A program made the translations under genes and the position numbers. A DNA stretch of 64,000 bases from Crocinitomicaceae bacterium (GTDB lineage Bacteria > Bacteroidota > Bacteroidia > Flavobacteriales_G > Salibacteraceae): positions 124,001-188,000 of the forward strand of contig PAVO01000005.1 of NCBI GenBank assembly GCA_002713215.1, read 5' to 3'. The notes under the pieces are model-generated. The model made no database searches. It saw only the letters and a list, made by a program, of their open reading frames with translations, and was not told the DNA's origin. Shown one piece after another: positions 59,967 to 64,000 of the stretch. Position 1 is the stretch's first letter; each line of letters begins with the position of its first letter.

Positions 59967-62582
59967 ATGAGAAAATCATTACTAATAATAATTGCCATTT
60001 CTTGTTCAACTTTCCTCTATTCACAAGCGTGGAAGAGTGAACTGCCAAACAAATCAGAATTGACCCTGCAGGATTATCAAAAGGCCTTTGATACCTATTT
60101 TGAGGAACACCCCGAAGCAATAGGGCAGAAAGGAAACGGATATAAACAGTTTAAACGATGGGAGTGGTTTTGGTCTCCAAGAGTTACCCCCAATGGCGAA
60201 TTTCCCAGCAACCGAGCTACCTGGGACAACTGGGCGAATTACGTTGAGGAACATGGAAGCTATGGAACCAGAGGAACAATGGCCAAAACCTGGACCTCGC
60301 TGGGGCCGAATAAGATAGAGGAACCCGATTCGGGTCAGGGAGTGGGTCGTATCAATTGCATTGCGTTTCATCCGACCAATGCAAATACTTTTTGGATTGG
60401 AACCCCAGCCGGTGGATTATGGAAAACCACCGACAATGGAAAAACCTGGTCTACCAATACCGACAATTTACCGGTACTGGGGGTAAGTGATATTGCCATT
60501 CACCCCACCACTCCAACCACCATGTGGATTGCAACCGGCGATGGCGATGGTGCAATTTCGTTGGGTACTTTCGGAGCGCCTGGACGGGGGGATACTAAAA
60601 GTGTTGGAATTTTAAAATCAACCAACGGAGGAGCTACGTGGACTCCCTCTTATTCAGCCAAAGTAACCGATAGTCTATTGATTAGAAGGCTAATTATTGA
60701 CAAGAAAAATCCCGATTATTTATATGCTGCTACAAGCAAGGGAATTTTAGCCACTTCCAATGGAGGAACTTCCTGGCAAATTGTTCAAAGCGGTTACTTC
60801 ATGGACATAGAAATTAATCCCAGCAGTGCAGACACCTTGTATGCAAGCACCTTCGAAGAAGAATATGGTGGGGCTGCTATTTATGTAACGGGCGACGGTG
60901 GAAGCAATTGGAATATGGTATTTATGGATACCAATGTAGCGCGTTATAACATTGAGGTTACTCCGAAAGAGCCTGATTATGTTTATATACTGGGTACTGA
61001 ACGATGGTCTGAAGTGTTCTACGATTTAAACGTATCAACAGATAGGGGAGCCAACTGGTCGAACGAGGCCAATAAGACTAACGATGGTAATTTACTGGGT
61101 TGGGAGATAGCCCGATCCGATAACGAAGGACAGGGAACTTATGATTTGGCTTTTGCCGTTTCTCCATTGGACGAAGAGGAAGTGTATGTTGGTGGGGTAA
61201 TAACCTGGATGACAACTGATGCGGCTCAAACCTGGAAGGTTGCTAATTTTTGGTCTGCTAAAGATGAAAATGAAGTAAAGCATAGTTTTCCGGTAGTGCA
61301 TGCCGATAAGCACTTTCTAACCTATCATCCTCTAAGAAACAATGAGTTGTACGAATGCAACGATGGTGGCGTTTGGAGAACCAGTGACAAGGGAAAAACG
61401 TGGGAAAACCTTTCCAATGGAATGGCAATTAGCCAAATTTATGCCATTGGCTTATCACAAAAAGATAAAGATATCTTCGTTATGGGACTCCAGGATAACG
61501 GCTCAAAGGGACATGACGATGGTGATTGGCTGGATGTTTCTGGCGGTGATGGGATGGATTGTGCGTACGATGATAAAAACGAATACGTTTATACTTCATA
61601 CGTAAATGGAGAAATTTTCCGAACCGATTCGGATACTCAAATTACCATTTCTAATAACCTGCCAGGAGGAACAAAAGGTGCATGGTTAACGCCATTTGAA
61701 TTGGACGCTGTAAATGAATCAATCATAATTGCTGGATACGATGAAGTATTTAAGTCAAGCAACTCCGGTGACACCTGGACCCAATTGGGTACGCTTGGAG
61801 CTACTGATTTAATCAAGTATTTATCTGTATCCGATCTCAATCCTGATATTATCTATGTTGCCAATGATCAGGAAATAGCTATGACTAACAATGGAGGAAC
61901 AAGCTGGTCTGATATATCTACCGGCCTTCCTTTAAGCAAAGTGAACATCAGTTCAGTTTTTGCCGATCCTACTGATAAGAATTATGTAATTGTTACACTC
62001 TCGGGATACGAAGCATCCGAAAAGATCTATGTTTCTTCTGATCAGGGTAAAACCTGGGCCAATTATACCTATTCAGGATTGCCCAATGTACCTGCAAACT
62101 GTTTTGTAATGGATGCGAAATCGGGGGACAATTATATAGGTACTGATGTGGGTGTATTTCTAATTGACTCGGCGACCAACACCTGGAGTCGATTCGGTGA
62201 TAAACTACCAAATGTTCCGGTTGTAGACATGAAAATACATGTGGCTACATCTAAACTTCGCATAGGAACTTTTGGAAGAGGAATGTGGGAAAGTGAGTTA
62301 AATACAGTGAGCAATCCTAACGTATCAGTAAAGGAACTTACCTCGGGCAATGGAATTGAAGTATATCCCAATCCGGCTAATGATAAAATCTCAGTAAGGT
62401 TAGAATCCTTTGAGGCTGGACAACAAGTTGATATTTACAACTATTTGGGCGAGAAAGTAAAATCCGTAACAATTACCTCCAATGAAACAGAAGTTTCCAT
62501 TTCAGGGTTGTCTTCAGGAATCTATTATGTCGGGCAATTAGGATATAGCTTTCAGGACTTTACACGGTTTGTAAGGCAATAG
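59967..62582 (+). CDS. VPS10/Asp-box beta-propeller protein with T9SS sorting domain
   Basis: 871 residues. Signal peptide (to about 19, STFLYSQ). About ten Asp-box-like turns follow (TTDNGKTW, STNGGATW, TSNGGTSW, TGDGGSNW, STDRGANW, TSDKGKTW, SSNSGDTW, TNNGGTSW, SSDQGKTW), a pattern of sialidase or VPS10-like propellers. The end is a type A sorting domain: VYPNPANDKISVRLES, LSSGIYYVGQLG. No catalytic residues are obvious, so binding or glycan interaction is more likely than hydrolysis, though unproven. Confidence 0.9.
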   Translation: MRKSLLIIIAISCSTFLYSQAWKSELPNKSELTLQDYQKAFDTYFEEHPEAIGQKGNGYKQFKRWEWFWSPRVTPNGEFPSNRATWDNWANYVEEHGSYGTRGTMAKTWTSLGPNKIEEPDSGQGVGRINCIAFHPTNANTFWIGTPAGGLWKTTDNGKTWSTNTDNLPVLGVSDIAIHPTTPTTMWIATGDGDGAISLGTFGAPGRGDTKSVGILKSTNGGATWTPSYSAKVTDSLLIRRLIIDKKNPDYLYAATSKGILATSNGGTSWQIVQSGYFMDIEINPSSADTLYASTFEEEYGGAAIYVTGDGGSNWNMVFMDTNVARYNIEVTPKEPDYVYILGTERWSEVFYDLNVSTDRGANWSNEANKTNDGNLLGWEIARSDNEGQGTYDLAFAVSPLDEEEVYVGGVITWMTTDAAQTWKVANFWSAKDENEVKHSFPVVHADKHFLTYHPLRNNELYECNDGGVWRTSDKGKTWENLSNGMAISQIYAIGLSQKDKDIFVMGLQDNGSKGHDDGDWLDVSGGDGMDCAYDDKNEYVYTSYVNGEIFRTDSDTQITISNNLPGGTKGAWLTPFELDAVNESIIIAGYDEVFKSSNSGDTWTQLGTLGATDLIKYLSVSDLNPDIIYVANDQEIAMTNNGGTSWSDISTGLPLSKVNISSVFADPTDKNYVIVTLSGYEASEKIYVSSDQGKTWANYTYSGLPNVPANCFVMDAKSGDNYIGTDVGVFLIDSATNTWSRFGDKLPNVPVVDMKIHVATSKLRIGTFGRGMWESELNTVSNPNVSVKELTSGNGIEVYPNPANDKISVRLESFEAGQQVDIYNYLGEKVKSVTITSNETEVSISGLSSGIYYVGQLGYSFQDFTRFVRQ

Positions 62583-62606
62583 TTGAAACTCGTTTACAAT
62601 TGTTTA

Positions 62607-62640
62607 AAACCGTTGATCTGATCTGGATTAGCGGTTTTTT
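62607..62640 (+). terminator. Terminator after the T9SS cargo gene
   Basis: AAACCGTTGATCT pairs with GGATTAGCGGTTT (with G-T wobbles) over 13 bp and is followed by a run of T, 25 bp after the stop codon. This fits a factor-independent terminator. Confidence 0.75.
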
Positions 62641-62671
62641 ATAGAAAAAGCAGGAGCATTGGCTATCGGTT

Positions 62672-64000
62672 TTGCGAAAATATGGAACCAACTTAAAATT
62701 ACTGGATAAGAAGATCGTCTTCATCTACTTTCTTTTTTTAGCAGCTGTTGTATCCTATTCCGCCCTGATTTTAGATTCAACCCTTTACGTAAAGTTTTTT
62801 ATTGGTGGAATTGCTTCTATGGTTGCAATACTGGCATTGCGAAACAACTGGGATAACTACCAAATCTCCTCATTCGATGCGCTATTGTTTCTGCTTTTAA
62901 TTATCCTTTTAATCCATCTGGAGACGTCAGAATATTTGAGCCTGGCATTGAATGAGTTTAACCGGTTTGTTGTTCTAATTGCCGTGTTTGTCTCATTTAA
63001 ACTCATTAGGCCTGTTAGTTTTAAAAGGGAAACAGCCTTGTTTTTTGCCCTTATAGTAATGTTTGCAACCTTCAGCTCCGTGTATCAACTCATAACGGGT
63101 TGGCTTGATGGAAATTCCATGGGCCTGATTTTACCATCAGGACTTTCGGGGAATAAGAACCTAAATTCTCACATTCTGTCAATGGGTCTGTTAATCTCCA
63201 TTATTTCATTGGTAAAAAATCATTCGACTACCAGGTATATATGGTTGCTTAACGCAGTGGTTAGCCTGTTTCTAATCTATTTTCTAAAATGCAGAAGTGC
63301 CTATGTCTTTAGCCTTGTCGGGTTGTTGGGTATTTCTGTGACGTATTATTTTCATTCCCGTTCTGACCAATCTAAATGGCTCCTGGGTTTTTGTCTAATT
63401 CTAGCCCTGTTCGGGTTAGTTTATACTAATATTCTGGAACAATTTATACTGTCTTTTGAGGATTCAAAGTCCGGATTTCAATCGCGTTTTTTACTTTGGG
63501 AAAAATCAATAGAAATGTTCCTTAACTTTCCATTTTCAGGAGAGGGGAGCGGTGCGTGGAGAATAAACCACACGCTGTTTGGCGATAATTCAGTTTACAA
63601 TCACGATGCTTCCGTTTATTATGTCATGGGCCATAACGATTACCTTCAAAATTTGCTGAATTAGGAATGGTCGGGGGATTGGTTTATGTATCTGCTTTGC
63701 TCTATGCCTCCTGGTTAGCATTAAAGCGAATATTCCATTTTAACTCCTCAGATTGGTTGCAACTGCAATCGGCAGTTTTTGTGTTAGGATTTGTTTTTTA
63801 CTCCCTCCCTGGTTAGTTTTCCAGGTGAACGCTTTATACATGCTGCCCTCTTTATGGCTGGAATGGCAATTCTACTCCATCGGGAAAAAACGCGGGTGCT
63901 GAAAGGCAACGAGTTCGTTGCAATTTCAACCTGTTTATTCGTTGTGATTTCCAGCTATAACCTGGGTAAAAAACTCCAGGGAGAGTTTTATTTAAAGAAA
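62672..64000 (+). pseudogene. O-antigen ligase/Wzy-like membrane protein with two frameshifts, 3'-truncated by the window
   Basis: The first part (62672-63664, TTG start) has about ten membrane helices and the family loop HNDYLQNL near its end, then stops at TAG. The next frame goes on with LGMVGGLVYVSALLY, so one base is missing near 63655. This second frame stops at about 63815, and the first frame resumes with VSFPGERFIHAALF to the window end, so one base is extra near 63806. The sum is zero, so both look like single-base changes or read errors. The intact protein would polymerise or ligate surface polysaccharide. It follows a terminator. Confidence 0.75.

Noticed and set aside
1-64000. 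tRNA, rRNA or known riboswitch genes
   Set aside because: I read the intergenic regions and saw no cloverleaf, rRNA signature or riboswitch core; short RNAs cannot be excluded by eye.

Overview
The window is chromosomal DNA of a member of the Bacteroidota, most likely a flavobacterium-like gliding or marine lineage. The evidence is a PorP/SprF family protein, two proteins with type IX secretion (T9SS) type A sorting tails, a DUF4105/Lnb protein, a DUF3822 gene next to rsmD and coaD, MORN/YwqK and DUF3857 proteins, and A+T-rich spacers. I see no rRNA, tRNA or CRISPR array. The species cannot be named from this sequence.

Layout. 1-11.7 kb: the end of a PorP/SprF gene, then a giant secreted RHS protein (3446 aa) that carries an unusual helical-repeat insert and a variable C-terminal tail, followed by a small membrane protein that could be its immunity partner. 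11.7-22.6 kb: a duplicated, rearranged accessory region. Two full copies of an operon (small protein, TPR sensor with a degenerate kinase domain, NarL-type response regulator) flank two tandem PEGA-protein plus lipoprotein pairs, a REP-associated tyrosine transposase (RAYT) with inverted REP hairpins, an RHS fragment and a truncated response regulator. Shared 100-160 bp repeats tie these parts together. 22.6-26.7 kb: a POT-like transporter, a small HTH protein, an outer-membrane barrel and a third sensor/regulator pair whose sensor has lost its periplasmic part.

27.4-38.2 kb: one long minus-strand gene run. It makes a CDP-6-deoxysugar precursor (RfbF, RfbG, RmlC-like epimerase), then encodes a 1105-aa TPR/MORN protein, two DUF3857 transglutaminase-like proteins and an Lnb-like lipoprotein N-acyltransferase, with overlaps or gaps of a few bases at most junctions. 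38.3-48.9 kb: DUF2779 nuclease-like protein, a large repeat-built surface protein, a TlpA-like thioredoxin protein, and housekeeping genes coaD, rsmD, DUF3822 and a RecD-like helicase. 49-64 kb: a VWA-like gene split by an in-frame amber codon, thioredoxin and ABM proteins, a broken lipoprotein gene, a DUF4139 protein, two T9SS cargo proteins, and an O-antigen-ligase-like gene that carries two compensating frameshifts and runs off the end.

The most notable signals are: (1) an array of nine GTAGCA-type hexamers spaced about 25 bp apart at 54905-55107; (2) the multi-copy degenerate-kinase/response-regulator operons with their own conserved upstream palindrome and a double-hairpin element that shows compensatory changes; (3) the helical solenoid inside the RHS protein; and (4) a pair of identical-length (136 bp) inverted MITE-like elements.
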